The position numbers and the translations under genes are program-made. A stretch of 19,040 nucleotides of DNA from Baffinella frigidus (lineage: Eukaryota; Cryptophyceae; Cryptomonadales; Baffinellaceae). Positions within the stretch are counted from its first letter, which is position 1. Every line of letters starts with the position of its first letter. Location: positions 987,545 to 1,006,584 of the forward strand of contig MU646324.1 in assembly GCA_026770585.1 (NCBI GenBank), written 5' to 3'. Shown in pieces: positions 8,039 to 15,862 of the stretch. Below the pieces are notes generated by a model. That model was given only the letters and a program-made list of their open reading frames with translations. It made no database searches and was not told the origin of the DNA.

Positions 8039-8145
8039 GATGTTCCCCCAGTACTTCGAAGAATCTGACACCACCTTCAAGGACCAACTTCCAATTCTGT
8101 TTCACAAATGTGGTCTCAGATTTTTCGAAGTACTGGGGGAACATC
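8039..8145. mobile_element. inverted-repeat element with GATGTTCCCCCAGTACTTCG ends
   Basis: 30-base arms at 8039-8068 and 8116-8145 differ by about one base and enclose a 47-base spacer. The two 60-odd codon ORFs on opposite strands read nearly the same peptide because of this symmetry, so they are not genes. No target duplication is identified. Confidence 0.75.
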
Positions 8146-8185
8146 ATGTTACCACACAAAACGCCTGCTACTCCACCCTCCAAAA

Positions 8186-8575
8186 TCCGTGGATTTGTAA
8201 AGCGACGCGTTGCGCAACCTAAAGGACGCAAACAAAATACTCAAGGACCTAAAGGACCTAAAGGATCCCCTTTTCACGAGCCTCTGCACTGGAGAGCTCG
8301 ATGCGATCCGAAAGCAAAATGCTTTTCTGCAGATCCATGGAGAAACTACCCGAAATTTGGGTAGTTTAGCCTACGGAATTGCCTACCGGAGGCTGTGGGG
8401 CTCCTAGGACCAAAAGGTCCCTAGGATTTTGGCCTACGGTAGAAGGTCCTAGGCAATGCCGCAGGCTCAACTACCCAAATTTCGGGCAGTTTTACGGCTT
8501 AGATCCTTTCTACGAAAGGGCGTGTTGTTGGGCTATGTTGGGAGAAATTAAAACCTAAAGGACCTGAAGGACTTT
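8186..8575 (+). mobile_element. SINE-like repeat (A type), sense strand plus, carrying an insertion
   Basis: The body from CACGAGCCTCTGCACTGGAG through GCGATCCGAAAGC to GGGCTATGTTGGGAG is followed by the tail AACCTAAAGGACCTGAAGGA. It is the only A-type copy clearly in this orientation. A second CCTAAAGGA tail precedes it (8216-8270), probably from another copy. It is interrupted at 8336-8510 by a separate element (next entry). Confidence 0.75.
8336..8510. mobile_element. element inserted in a SINE-like copy, AGATC duplication
   Basis: AGATC lies at 8331-8335 and 8511-8515, and the SINE sequence (TTTCTGCAG / CTTTCTACG) resumes across it. The interior has inverted arms AAACTACCCGAAATTTGGGT and its mirror (8344-8375 with 8469-8498). 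The middle (GGGCTCCTAGGACCAAAAGG ... GGTCCTAGGCAAT) is shared with a fragment at 17577-17672. Confidence 0.75.
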
Positions 8576-8721
8576 GCATGGCTTTTATGTAGAACAAGTT
8601 CCGTCACGGGTTTGGTGGTAGGTTCATAGTATGTGCCAGACCCAGGGGCCTGCTGACTATGGACTCAAATCCAATCCCCAGGCAAAATTCGTGGATTTGT
8701 AAAGTAACCCGTTCCGCAATT
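8576..8721. other. unassigned; short repeat GTGGATTTGTAAAG
   Basis: About 35 bases at 8687-8721 (GTGGATTTGTAAAGTAACCC and onward) resemble 8186-8220. Nothing else was seen. Confidence 0.45.
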
Positions 8722-8833
8722 TTTAAGGTTTTAAGGCTCTTCGAGCTCCCAACAGAGGGGGACACCGAAACTTGTTCTGCAGAAAAGCCACGCTTCCTTC
8801 CAACGCGGTCGCCACCGCTCTGTCATCTGAAAA
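8722..8833 (-). mobile_element. SINE-like fragment, B type
   Basis: Reading on plus, the degenerate tail TTTTAAGGTTTTAAGGCTCT is followed by GAGCTCCCAACAGAGGGGGACACCGAA and TTCTGCAGAAAAGCCACGCT, matching the B-type copies at 11284 and 15528. It is truncated by the next inverted-repeat element. Confidence 0.65.
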
Positions 8834-8976
8834 GCTAACGCCAGCGAGGTACTTAGAGCCTACGGATTGCCTACGGTAGGAGCCCCCCTGCTACGACTTT
8901 TAAAGACCTTTTTGTTTCAACGTCGTAGGAGGAGGGGGGGTTCCTACCGTAGGCTAAGGGGTCCGCTGGCGTTAGC
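8834..8976. mobile_element. inverted-repeat element with GCTAACGCCAGCG ends
   Basis: GCTAACGCCAGCG at 8834 pairs with CGCTGGCGTTAGC ending at 8976. Inner arms GCCTACGGTAGGAGCCCCCC with GGGGGGTTCCTACCGTAGGC and GCTACGAC with GTCGTAGG bring most of the 143 bp into one hairpin around TTTTAAAGACC. The CCTACGGTAGGA core recurs in other elements here. Confidence 0.8.
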
Positions 8977-9384
8977 TTGTGGCATTATCTGACGCTCTCC
9001 CGCCCCCCGCCCGTCGGCGCCTACTACACGTCGTATCTTATGAGACCCCGCTTAGGAGAAGAGCCTCATTAGTCAACCATCGAGGCGCATCACCTGTCCG
9101 ACCGAGGCTCACATCTTAACACATTTGTTCCGTGGGGAATTCCGAGGGACAGGCAAAATCCGCGTCCGTCCGCCTCTCTTCAGAACCAGGCACACTGTCT
9201 GCCTATGGTGGGAGTTAAAAGAACCTAAAGGACCCAAAGGGCCTACGGATCTAAACAACCTCAAGGCCCCGCTTTCGTAATAAGGCGCACCGGGTGGCTG
9301 TGTCTGGGTTAGGTGGAGGCCCCCGCGGGTGCTCTGCGGGAGACATGAGAGGCGTTGGCTTCCTTGGAAGTCTGTTCCTGGCAA
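8977..9384. other. mostly unassigned, with a SINE-like B fragment near 9160-9250
   Basis: Around 9206-9245 the plus strand reads GGTGGGAGTTAAAAGAACCT then AAAGGACCCAAAGG, the sense-strand end and tail of a B-type copy, with weak body similarity back to about 9150. The rest holds a 91-codon minus ORF with no recognisable features. Confidence 0.45.
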
Positions 9385-9873
9385 ATCTCCCCCAATATGG
9401 GTAGTGGCAATTTCTTGCCTTAAAATTCGACTGGAGGGTACCCGGGTCCTTTTCTAAGCTCGCCTTATTTCTGAGCCTTACAGGTTTACATTTTGTACCA
9501 GAACGAGTTGCTTTGCAAATCTTCTTTCACATCCTGTTACCATCAAACTCTTGGTGATCAAACTCAGGCGATATGGGTCCGCGAAAAGAGGTTCTTACAT
9601 TATTTTGGGACAAATCCTGCTTGAAAACATCCGGGGGGTTGATAACCATCGCTTCACCGTGGAAAGCTGATGTTCAGTGTTCAAAGGGGAAAACACAGTT
9701 GATTGAACAAGTAACCCGACCACGGAAAGCTCATGCTCAGTGCAGAAAAAAACCTTGGAACTATTTGATCATTTTCAAAATGGACCTATTGGTGAGCTGT
9801 TCAATGACGGTGGACGACGTTTTGGTTTTTGGCTTTTAAGAACCTGAACACCGCGTGGCGATGAGACGACTTT
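9385..9873. other. unassigned; an 88-codon ORF of doubtful reality
   Basis: The ORF at 9573-9839 (+) includes an imperfect internal duplication (CCGTGGAAAGCTGATGTTCA near 9657 and CCACGGAAAGCTCATGCTCA near 9720). It has no domain, and its AT-rich composition differs from the better exon candidates. I do not call it a gene. Confidence 0.4.
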
Positions 9874-10073
9874 CCACTAGAGGCTAGAAATGGGACTATT
9901 TTACAAGTGGGGTTGTTGAACTTGTACCAGTCACGTGGCACGTTTGGTCACGTGACTAACGAATATTCGATAGCTCGTGACCACACGCGCCTATCTATGT
10001 GAAAATCACTACACATCGTTCCACTTGAAAGGAACACCTGCTCTAAAATAGTCTCGTGTCTAGCCTCGAGTGG
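9874..10073. mobile_element. CCACTCGAG family MITE, copy 2
   Basis: The termini CCACTAGAGGCTAGAAATGG and the mirror of CTAGCCTCGAGTGG carry the same 30-base extended arms as the 4340 copy. The interior has CAGTCACGTG, GGTCACGTGAC and TCACTACACA. The nearest relative in the window is 4340-4548. No target duplication is evident. Confidence 0.85.
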
Positions 10074-10391
10074 AACGGTAGGCCTGTCAGCCTCGCACCA
10101 CTCTACGAGCGGTGTGGGATTGTGGAAAGGTTCCTTTCACGCGAATTCTTTCCCTTGGTAATCGTAAGTGGGGGGGCCTCGGCAAAAAGGAGCGCAATCG
10201 CATGTCCTGAGGGAAAAGCTCAAACACGCCTGTAGGGACTAACCAGGGATAAACCTTTTTTCAAGATTTTTCGGAAGCCTTTTTCGAAGGATTTTAATAA
10301 GAAAGGACTCCAAAAAGCTTTAATAGGAGGTTTTCCTGGGACGAGGACGTCGTGCTGCAGAACCCCACCTCGGAACATCTGGACTATAGGG
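10074..10391. other. unassigned, no gene seen
   Basis: Contains a weakly folding AT-rich stretch (10250-10340) but no ORF or repeat that I can place. Confidence 0.4.
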
Positions 10392-10628
10392 GTACAGGGG
10401 TACCTCGCTCATAACAAACCGAACCCCCCTAGGGTCCTACAGTACGCCTATGCCTAGGGCCCTACGGTGGTCCTAGGGGGGGGGGGCGGTTTCTTATGAG
10501 CGAGGTAGTCCTGTACCTCGCTCATAAGAAAGAGCCCTGCCCCCTAGGACCACCATAGGGCCCTAGGCATATGCCTACTGTAGGCTCCCAGGGGGTGGCA
10601 CTTTCTTTTGAGCGAGGCACCCCTGTAC
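10392..10628. mobile_element. double palindrome: two inverted copies of an ACCTCGCTCATAA element
   Basis: Unit 1 (about 10401-10507) and unit 2 (about 10514-10618) each have ACCTCGCTCATAAGAAA termini. The interior of unit 2 (CCCCTAGGACCACCATAGGG onward) is the complement of the interior of unit 1. The outermost bases GTACAGGGGTACCTCGCTC and GAGCGAGGCACCCCTGTAC also pair, so the whole 237 bp is a palindrome made of palindromes. No ORF. Confidence 0.85.
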
Positions 10629-10960
10629 GATGTTGCGGGCGGTTCCATCGCAGAAACAGCCCACGTTTCTCGGATCTAGGATCCAGCCAACTTCCTTACC
10701 CCGGAATTACACGCGAAATGGGGAGGACCCCAGCACAAGCCATAACCTGAAGAAGACTACCTTGACAGAGAGCACTACACGGGAGCCGGTTCGGGGTTTG
10801 GGGATTTGATACTCTTTGATATCTTAGCCTTCCTTCCTTATCTTAATCACATCAAGGTAAGATCAAGATAAGCAAGGATATACTATTTAGGCATCACACC
10901 AAGGCTTAAGACAGCATAAATGGCTCCAACCCAACGGGAGCTCAGCTCCCGTTGGGATTT
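10629..10960. other. unassigned, with two hairpins
   Basis: About 10829-10880 forms an imperfect AT-rich hairpin (CCTTCCTTATCTTAATC with GATCAAGATAAGCAAGG). CCCAACGGGAGCT at 10930-10942 pairs exactly with 10944-10956, leaving a one-base centre. In a bacterium the latter plus ATTTT would suggest a terminator. Here it is more likely another foldback sequence. Confidence 0.5.
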
Positions 10961-11283
10961 TCTAAAGCCTGAACCCCTACCCGCGTAGCATCAGCCAGAG
11001 ACCAGCGTCGATCCCAAACTTGCGCTTCGTAGGCGGCCGTGTTGGTAGTACTGCAGGTCAATCGTGCCTTTACACACGTAATCAGAAAGGCATGCTAAAA
11101 ATGGGCCAGTAGCCAAATCACCGCACCATACGAGGCTAGAAAGGTGGGCAATACCCCCATCACCCTCCAAGGACGGTATTCTCCCCACGGAGGAACCCGA
11201 TTGGGGGTTTGCAGCGGAATCCCAGCACAGACTGTGGGCAAGGGAAGGCTGGTGGGGGCGCAGCCGCGCACAGAGGGCATTGG
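10961..11283. other. unassigned; 99-codon minus-strand ORF
   Basis: The ORF at 10991-11290 on the minus strand has a mixed residue composition (for example GDLATGPFLACLSDYVCKGT) and could be exonic, but there is no motif or splice evidence and competing ORFs overlap. It ends against the SINE-like tail. Confidence 0.25.
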
Positions 11284-11526
11284 GCCACACCTTTAGGTCC
11301 TTTAGGTTCTTTTAACTCCCAACATAGTCGGACACCGGAACGTATCCTGCAGAAAAGCCGTGCTTCCTTTCGGATGACATCAGGCCCCCCGTTGCAGAAG
11401 GATCGCGGCAGAAACTGGCTAAAGGGTATCCTCATCGGGTGGGGGTGGGCCTGCGTGATCGCGCGCAGCAGCCGCTCCGAGCACGACCCTCCCCCGTCGG
11501 GGTTCCCCACAGATGTGACCATCTTT
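11284..11526 (-). mobile_element. SINE-like repeat, B type
   Basis: Plus-strand order is tail CCTTTAGGTCCTTTAGGTTC, then ACTCCCAACATAGTCGGACACCGGAA, TCCTGCAGAAAAGCCGTGCT and GGATCGCGGCAGAAACTGGC (to about 11430). It aligns with 15528 onward. The sense strand is minus, with the CCTAAAGGA tail at its 3' end. 11440-11526 is unassigned and runs into the next tail. Confidence 0.75.
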
Positions 11527-11784
11527 GTCCTTTAGGTCCTTGAGGTTTTAATTTTGCCCAACATATGCCAACGACACTTTTGGATTTTTTTGACTTGGCT
11601 AATAAGGGGATCGTGATCCCCTTGGGATCGTGATCCCCTTGACCAAACGTCCAAAGCTACGCCCTTCCGTAGAAAGAACTGCAGACGAGTCCCCCGTCCT
11701 TTAGGTCCTTTAGCGGAGTTCCCCTTTACGAGCTCGTAGGCCTTATATATAGAATTTGACCGGGCACTTTTGGCTAATAACAGG
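11527..11784 (-). mobile_element. SINE-like A fragment disrupted by an insertion, plus a second tail
   Basis: The tail CTTTAGGTCCTTGAGGTTTT is followed by GCCCAACATATGCCAACGACAC, then about 80 bases of other sequence, then ACGCCCTTCCGTAGAAAG (11655 onward). The insert carries a direct repeat of GGGATCGTGATCCCCTT and GACCAAACGTCC, both seen again near 14450-14482. Another tail-like TTTAGGTCCTTTAG lies at 11700. Confidence 0.65.
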
Positions 11785-12058
11785 TCCTTGAGGTTTTAAT
11801 TTCGCCCAACATATGCCAACGACACGCCCTTCCGTAGAAAGGACTGCAGAGGAAGCATTTTTGCTTTCGGATCGCGTTTAGCTTTCCAGTGCAGAGGCTC
11901 GTGAAGAGGGGATGAAGGGTTGGTTCTTTTGGGGTGTTTGAGCTATTCCAAAAAAGGATCGCACTCGCACACACAGCGAACCACAAGTCAGCCTTGATGA
12001 GGCTCATGGTATCCCATGATTGAAGTATGAGAGCTGCAACCACGAATACCCCAGAGAG
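11785..12058 (-). mobile_element. SINE-like repeat, A type, long copy
   Basis: From the tail AGGTCCTTGAGGTTTTAATT through ACACGCCCTTCCGTAGAAAG, GCTTTCGGATCGCGTTTAGC and GTGCAGAGGCTCGTGAAGAG to ATGGTATCCCATGATTGAAG and CCACGAATACCCC. On the sense (minus) strand the far end reads GGGGTATTCGTGGTTGCAGC with a later TGGTTCGC, loosely like a Pol III A box and B box. A tRNA-related head is my inference only. Confidence 0.75.
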
Positions 12059-12084
12059 AAAGCACGATTTCAAAAAGTGAGAGG

Positions 12085-12295
12085 ATTGTGAGGGGGGGTG
12101 AGTTGAGGACAGCGAGAGAGAGTTGTGTGGGGGGGGTGAGGTGACATGAGCCAGACACCAAAGATGGAAGGACATAAATGTGGTTGTGTAGAGGTTTCCC
12201 CCAATGTACATGAGTCAGCAACGTTAAGGGCAATGCAAGCGTGAATTATCCTACGGTGCCTCGAAATGTCAGTGGGAGTCAGCAGAGCCGATCGA
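12085..12295. repeat. segment duplicated at 12795-13065, linked to the long SINE-like copies
   Basis: After both long A copies comes the same ordered sequence: CAGACACCAAAGATGAAAGG, GGTTGTGTAGAGGTTT, GTACACAAGTCAG, ATGAGTTATCCTA and GTCAGTGTGAGTCAGCAGAG, with moderate divergence. A trace (GACACCACAATGAAAG, GTTGTTGTGTGGAG) also follows the B copy at 15812-15850. The mobile unit may therefore be longer than the SINE-like body, about 500 bp. Confidence 0.7.
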
Positions 12296-12298
12296 GTT

Positions 12299-12524
12299 GC
12301 TTTAGGTCCTTTAGGTTTTAATTTCTCCCAACATAGCCCAACGACACGCCCTTCCGTAGAAAGGACTGCAAAGAAAGCATGTTTGCTTTCGGATCGCGTT
12401 TAGCTCTCCAGTGCAGAGGCTCGTGAAGAGGGGATACAGGGTACATAGCAGCTCGACCCCTTATTGACCCCTATTAAAGCCAGCCAAACAGAATAAGGGG
12501 ATCTAATCCCGCCAGGTATTTGAT
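12299..12524 (-). mobile_element. SINE-like A copy, truncated
   Basis: Tail CTTTAGGTCCTTTAGGTTTT, then CCCAACATAGCCCAACGACA through GTGCAGAGGCTCGTGAAGAG, nearly identical to the 12525 copy, then ending in unrelated sequence near 12440. It abuts the preceding duplicated segment and is followed by the next tail. Confidence 0.8.
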
Positions 12525-12793
12525 TTAGGTCCTTTAGGTTTTAAATGCTCCCAACATAGCCCAACGACACGCCCTTCCGTAGAAAGGACTGCAAAGAAAG
12601 CATGTTTGCTTTCGGATCGCGTTTAGCTCTCCAGTGCAGAGGCTCGTGAAGAGGGGATACAGGGTGGTTCTCTTGGGGTGTTTGAGGCTGCCCACATGGT
12701 CGCGCGCTCGCCCACGCACCGAACCCAAGTCAGCCTTTATGAGGCTCATGGTATCCCACGGTTGAAGTGTAAGGGCTCCAACCACGCATACCC
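12525..12793 (-). mobile_element. SINE-like A copy, full-length-looking
   Basis: Tail TTTAGGTCCTTTAGGTTTTA, body as in the other A copies, GGTTCTCTTGGGGTGTTTGA, then CGAACCCAAGTCAGCCTTTA and CATGGTATCCCACGGTTGAA to CCACGCATACCCC. On the sense strand GGGGTATGCGTGGTTGGAGC begins the unit and TTGGGTTCGGTGC follows about 60 bases later, the placement expected for A and B box-like elements. The GGGGTAT/ATACC pairing is conserved between copies. Confidence 0.8.
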
Positions 12794-12794
12794 C

Positions 12795-13065
12795 ACAAGG
12801 TGAGGTGGGTTGTGTGGGGATTGTGTGGGGGATGTGAGGTTAGGTCAGCCAGACACCAAAGATGAAAGGAGATAAAATATGGTGGGGATGTGAGTTGAGA
12901 TCAGCCTGACACCGAAGATGAAAGGAGAAAAAGAGAAGATTTTGTTTTTGGTTGTGCAGGGGTTTTCCCTGATGTACACAAGTCAGTAGATTCAGGGGCA
13001 AGCCTAGCATGAGTTATCCTATTGTATCCCGCAGTGTCAGTGTGAGTCAGCAGAGTTAAGTCAAA
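12795..13065. repeat. second copy of the 12085-12295 segment
   Basis: It aligns in order with 12085-12295 but contains an additional internal repeat of GTGAGTTGAGATCAGCC with ACACCGAAGATGAAAGGAG. No convincing ORF. Confidence 0.7.
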
Positions 13066-13426
13066 CCCAATGTCAGAGATCAACAATACAAGTTAGCAAA
13101 ACAACGAGAGTATCAGTGATCCCCAGCCTTTCAATAAGCTTCTTAGCTCGAGATGTAGGTCCCCCTTGAGGTGTTTCCTCCATTCCTTTAGGTCCCACCC
13201 TGGCCCTTTAGACCGTTTCTTATGGTGGAAATCGAGCAAATAAGAGAATGGCCGAAATAAGGAATAAAAGCCATTTTATACTTTTCCGCTGGTACAAACT
13301 ATCACTCAACTGCATGAACTCGCTATTCCCGAAAGTTTCGGGAAATAGCCTTTCTTACGGCAAATGGAGCCCTGGAAAAGGGTTCCAAGGGTGTTTTGGG
13401 TTTCCCACAGAAATCACCGGGGGGCG
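13066..13426. other. unassigned; hairpin at 13322-13349
   Basis: GCTATTCCCGAAA pairs with TTTCGGGAAATAGC. A stray TTTAGGTCCCACC near 13190 may be a decayed SINE-like tail. Otherwise no feature. Confidence 0.4.
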
Positions 13427-13640
13427 GAGATAAAGAGGAAGGTCGTCGTAGAGACTGCCTTCGGGTCACCTTCGAAGGTGACGACTCATGTGGCCAAGGC
13501 TGGCCTCGGTGGGAAGTCCTCGAAGCCTTCGGCGGGTGCGGCGAGTGAAACTCTCGACCAGGTGGAAGCTTCTTCGCTCCAGAGCCCTCTCGCTCCGAGG
13601 CAGAGGAAAGGGCCCATCAACAAGTTCCACGATTCGCCGC
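13427..13640 (+). CDS. candidate exon encoding a disordered basic/Ser-Ala-Pro segment
   Basis: The plus frame from about 13430 to 13640 encodes a stretch without stops (KRKVVVETAFGSPSKVTTHV, then KAGLGGKSSKPSAGAASETL and QRKGPINKFHDSPPAAAAPK). Codon use is GC3-rich, similar to the exon at 14694. It looks like an intrinsically disordered, Ser/Lys/Ala-rich part of a eukaryotic protein. An AG at 13410-13411 (CCCACAG) could be the acceptor and CCCAAG|GT at 13658-13660 a weak donor. A SINE-like tail starts immediately after. It might belong upstream of the PH-containing gene, but the phase does not join to the 14694 exon in an obvious way. No domain is recognised. Confidence 0.35.
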
Positions 13641-13661
13641 CAGCGGCGGCAGCCCCCAAGG

Positions 13662-13790
13662 TCCCTTAGGTTTTAAATGCTCCCAACATATGCCAACGAC
13701 ACGCCCTTCCGTAGCAAGGACTGCAGAGAAAGCATTTTTGCTTTCGGATCGCGTTTAGCTCTCCAGTGCAGAGGCTCGTGTAGAGGGGTA
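13662..13790 (-). mobile_element. SINE-like A copy
   Basis: Tail CCTTAGGTTTTAAATGCTCC, then CCAACATATGCCAACGACAC to GTGCAGAGGCTCGTGTAGAG. It is shorter than the long copies and ends near 13790. Confidence 0.8.
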
Positions 13791-13817
13791 AATGCTTTGG
13801 AGTTCCCCGAATCAACG

Positions 13818-13896
13818 AAATTTACTACAGAATTGGCCAAATCAGTCTTGTCCAGCCCTGGACGTGACACTTATTGACCAATTGTGTGGTAAATTT
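13818..13896. mobile_element. small inverted-repeat element with AAATTTACTACA ends
   Basis: AAATTTACTACAGAATTGGCCAA-type left arm mirrors TTGACCAATTGTGTGGTAAATTT at the right, with four mismatches in 23. It lies between two SINE-like copies and shares the TGTGTAGTAA-type end with several other families. Confidence 0.6.
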
Positions 13897-13904
13897 AGGT
13901 CCAA

Positions 13905-14192
13905 TTTTAGGTCCTTTAGGTTTTAAATGCTCCCAACATAGCCCAACGACACGCCCTTCCGTAGAAAGGACTGCAGAGAAAGCATTTTTGCTTTCGGATC
14001 GCGTTTAGCTCTCCAGTGCAGAGGCTCGAGAAGAGGGGATACAGGGCGGTTCTCTTGGGGTGTTTGAGTTAGGCCAATGAGGCACAGGCTCGCGCACACA
14101 TCAAACCCAAGTCATCCTTTAGGTCCTTTAGGTTTTAAATGCTCCCAACATATGCCAACGACACGCCGTTCCGTAGAAGGAGCCTTTTCATG
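13905..14192 (-). mobile_element. two SINE-like A copies back to back, the second truncated
   Basis: Copy at 13905-14115 runs from the tail TTTAGGTCCTTTAGGTTTTA to TGTTTGAG and CGCACACATCAAACCCAAGTC. A new tail CCTTTAGGTCCTTTAGG starts at 14117 right in the CAAGTCA..CCTTT region, and the second body stops at CCGTTCCGTAGAAGG (about 14180) near the 14193 palindrome. Confidence 0.8.
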
Positions 14193-14403
14193 TAGAGCGG
14201 GTCTCTCATTAGTTGACACGATTCGGACCTCGAAAACAAAATAAATGGTGAACAAAATGAGTCAACTTGTGTAGTAAATTTCATTGAAATGAGAATTCTT
14301 TTTTTCTCGCAATGAAATTTACTACACAAGTTGACTCATTTTGTTCACCATTTATTTTGTTTTCGAGGTCCGAATCGTGTCAACTAATGAGAGACCCGCT
14401 CTA
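14193..14403. mobile_element. foldback element with 94-bp perfect inverted repeats
   Basis: 14193-14286 is the exact reverse complement of 14310-14403, around a 23-base loop. If the outer T/A pair is assigned to the flank, the element is AGAGCGGG...CCCGCTCT between ATGT at 14190-14193 and 14403-14406, a 4-bp target duplication. The arms contain TGTGTAGTAAATTTCATTG. Perfect arms imply a very recent insertion or active arm homogenisation. Confidence 0.88.
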
Positions 14404-14612
14404 TGTATTCGAGGAACTCCGAACCATTTAAAACAAATACCTGGCGGGATGAGATCGTGATCCCCTCAAGGTTGACCAAACGTCCACTTAAAAGCTAAAG
14501 TTGAACGCATTTTGGCAGCGACAGCAGTGACCCGGGTCCAACGGGCGGGCTCCTGGCGGTGGGACAGACTCCCGTCGGGTGGGAGGCTCCACGGAAAGGA
14601 GGGGGGCGGAGA
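14404..14612. other. unassigned; shares fragments with 11600-11660 and 12490-12525
   Basis: CAAATACCTGGCGGGAT near 14434 is the complement of ATCCCGCCAGGTATTTG near 12508, and GATCGTGATCCCC with GACCAAACGTCC recalls 11615-11653. These are likely remnants of one more inverted-repeat family. 14500-14612 could be 5' untranslated sequence of the next gene. Confidence 0.45.
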
Positions 14613-14693
14613 TTCTCTCGGACTCCTGGCGAACCAGGCCTCGCGCCATCTCTTGACTGCCGTGAGACTCGAGGTTCAGTTGGCCATCCTAAA

Positions 14694-15025
14694 ATGGGCG
14701 ATTCTTTTTCGGGGGAGTCCCAGGGTGCTTCAGCGAAGGCGACAAACCCGATGCTCAAGAGGTCGAGGTCTGTGAAGTCTGCATTCTCAGAAGCAACACA
14801 TGACACGAAGCCAGAAGGGAACCACTCGTCTAAGAGCTTGGTGTCAGCGGGGGGCGGGGGGGAGAAGGAATTCAAGTGGAAGACGGGAGTCGGGAACGAC
14901 TTCTTCACGGCGGGCCCGCCGAAGGAGGCGGTGGTGTTCGCAGGGATGCTGTTGAAACGGGGCGGGGAAAGCGCGGACGCCGGGTTTCGGTTTCGCTGGG
15001 TGCGCGTCACCACCCGCGGCATCGG
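14694..15025 (+). CDS. exon 1 of a PH-domain protein
   Basis: An ATG at 14694 in good eukaryotic context (CTAAAATGG) opens a stop-free exon of 110 codons plus two bases. Residues 1-65 are Ser/Lys-rich and probably disordered (MGDSFSGESQGASAKATNPM, MLKRSRSVKSAFSEATHD). From about residue 78 the pattern VVFAGMLLKRGG...FRFRWVRVTTRGIG matches the beginning of a pleckstrin-homology domain: glycine turn, LLKRGG between strands, and the R-W strand with following V and G. A GT donor at 15026-15027 leaves phase 2. PH domains bind phosphoinositides or proteins and recruit to membranes. A decayed second copy of this exon region follows at 15184-16745. The upstream in-frame sequence is also open, so an earlier exon is possible. 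Confidence 0.6.
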
Positions 15026-15135
15026 GTACATCCTCCCAGACCTCCCACCATCTCAATCGTCAGAGCTCAGGACTTGCCCTCCTTCACGCGTGAGATGGGA
15101 AGGCCTCGTTGCGTGATGCCCTGGGCTCTCACGAA

Positions 15136-15183
15136 ACCCTAAACCCTAAAACCGTCAACCGCACACCCTAAACCCCAAACCCT
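15136..15183 (+). repeat. short telomere-like block
   Basis: CCCTAAACCCTAAAACC followed by related words, at the junction between the two duplicate copies. The equivalent tract after copy 2 is 16727-16812. Confidence 0.8.
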
Positions 15184-15302
15184 CACCGGACTCCTGGCAA
15201 ACGAGGCCTCGCGTGTGCCCTGTAGACCCGTGAGACTCGAGGTTCAGTTGGCCATCCTGAAAGGGGTGACCTCACTTCCTTTTCGGGGGAGGATGAGACC
15301 TA

Positions 15303-15473
15303 CCACGCGAGGCTATCCATGCGAACAGAATAAAAGTCGATTGTAAGCGTTTGTGTAGTAATTTTCATATGTTTGGTCACGTGGCGCCCGAAAAGCGGGC
15401 GCCGCGTGACCAATTCTCCCCACGAAACGCTGCACTCGACTTTCATTCTGTTCGCATGGATAGCCTCGTGTGG
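15303..15473. mobile_element. CCACTCGAG family MITE, copy 3
   Basis: CCACGCGAGGCTATCCATGC at the left mirrors GCATGGATAGCCTCGTGTGG at the right. The arms extend through GAACAGAAT and AAAGTCGA. Inside are TGTGTAGTAATTTTCAT and a strong hairpin GTCACGTGGCGCCCG/CGGGCGCCGCGTGAC (15377-15411). It is inserted in the second exon-1 copy beside CAGGGTGCTTCAGCGAA. Confidence 0.85.
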
Positions 15474-15527
15474 CAGGGTGCTTCAGCGAATGGGGTCCAT
15501 CAGAGCCAGGCCGAAGAGCTGGCGGTC

Positions 15528-15850
15528 CTTTAGGTCGGTACTTTAGGTCCTTTAGGTTCTTCGATCTCCCAACATAGGCGGACAACGGAACTTTTTCTGC
15601 AAAAAGCCATGCTTCCTTTTGGATCACATTCAAGATCCCCGATGCAGAGGATCGCGGCAGAAACCGGCTAAAGGGGTAGTGCAACGTGGGGCATGCGACA
15701 GCGTATCGATATCGATTTCTGGTCACACACAACGGGGACCCACGTCGGCTTAGGGCCCGTAGGTATCAAATGATTGAGCTGGTAAGAGCTCCAACCACGG
15801 ATACCCTAGATCGCAAACCAAACAAGACACCACAATGAAAGTTGTTGTGT
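15528..15850 (-). mobile_element. SINE-like repeat, B type, long copy
   Basis: Tail TTTAGGTCGGTACTTTAGGT, body CTCCCAACATAGGCGGACAA, CTGCAAAAAGCCATGCTTCC, GGATCGCGGCAGAAACCGGC, then GGTATCAAATGATTGAGCTG and CCACGGATACCCTAG. On the sense strand CTAGGGTATCCGTGGTTGGA parallels the A-type head, so A and B types share both ends and differ in the middle. It lies within the degenerate exon-1 copy. Confidence 0.8.
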
Positions 15851-15862
15851 GGAGTCCTTTAG

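Noticed and set aside
8028-8231. Two similar 62-67 codon ORFs on opposite strands
   Set aside because: Both read through the arms of a palindrome, which forces similar peptides on both strands.
9573-9839. 88-codon ORF as a gene
   Set aside because: It has an internal DNA duplication, no motif and no sequence support for splicing or conservation, so it is left as unassigned.
4340-10073. Assignment of the CCACTCGAG family to CACTA transposons because one copy starts CACTAG
   Set aside because: Only some ends read CACTA, and I could not find the 2-3-bp target duplications consistently, so the superfamily is left open.
10930-10960. Rho-independent terminator-like hairpin followed by ATTTT
   Set aside because: The window is eukaryotic in character and no gene ends here. 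A foldback repeat is simpler.
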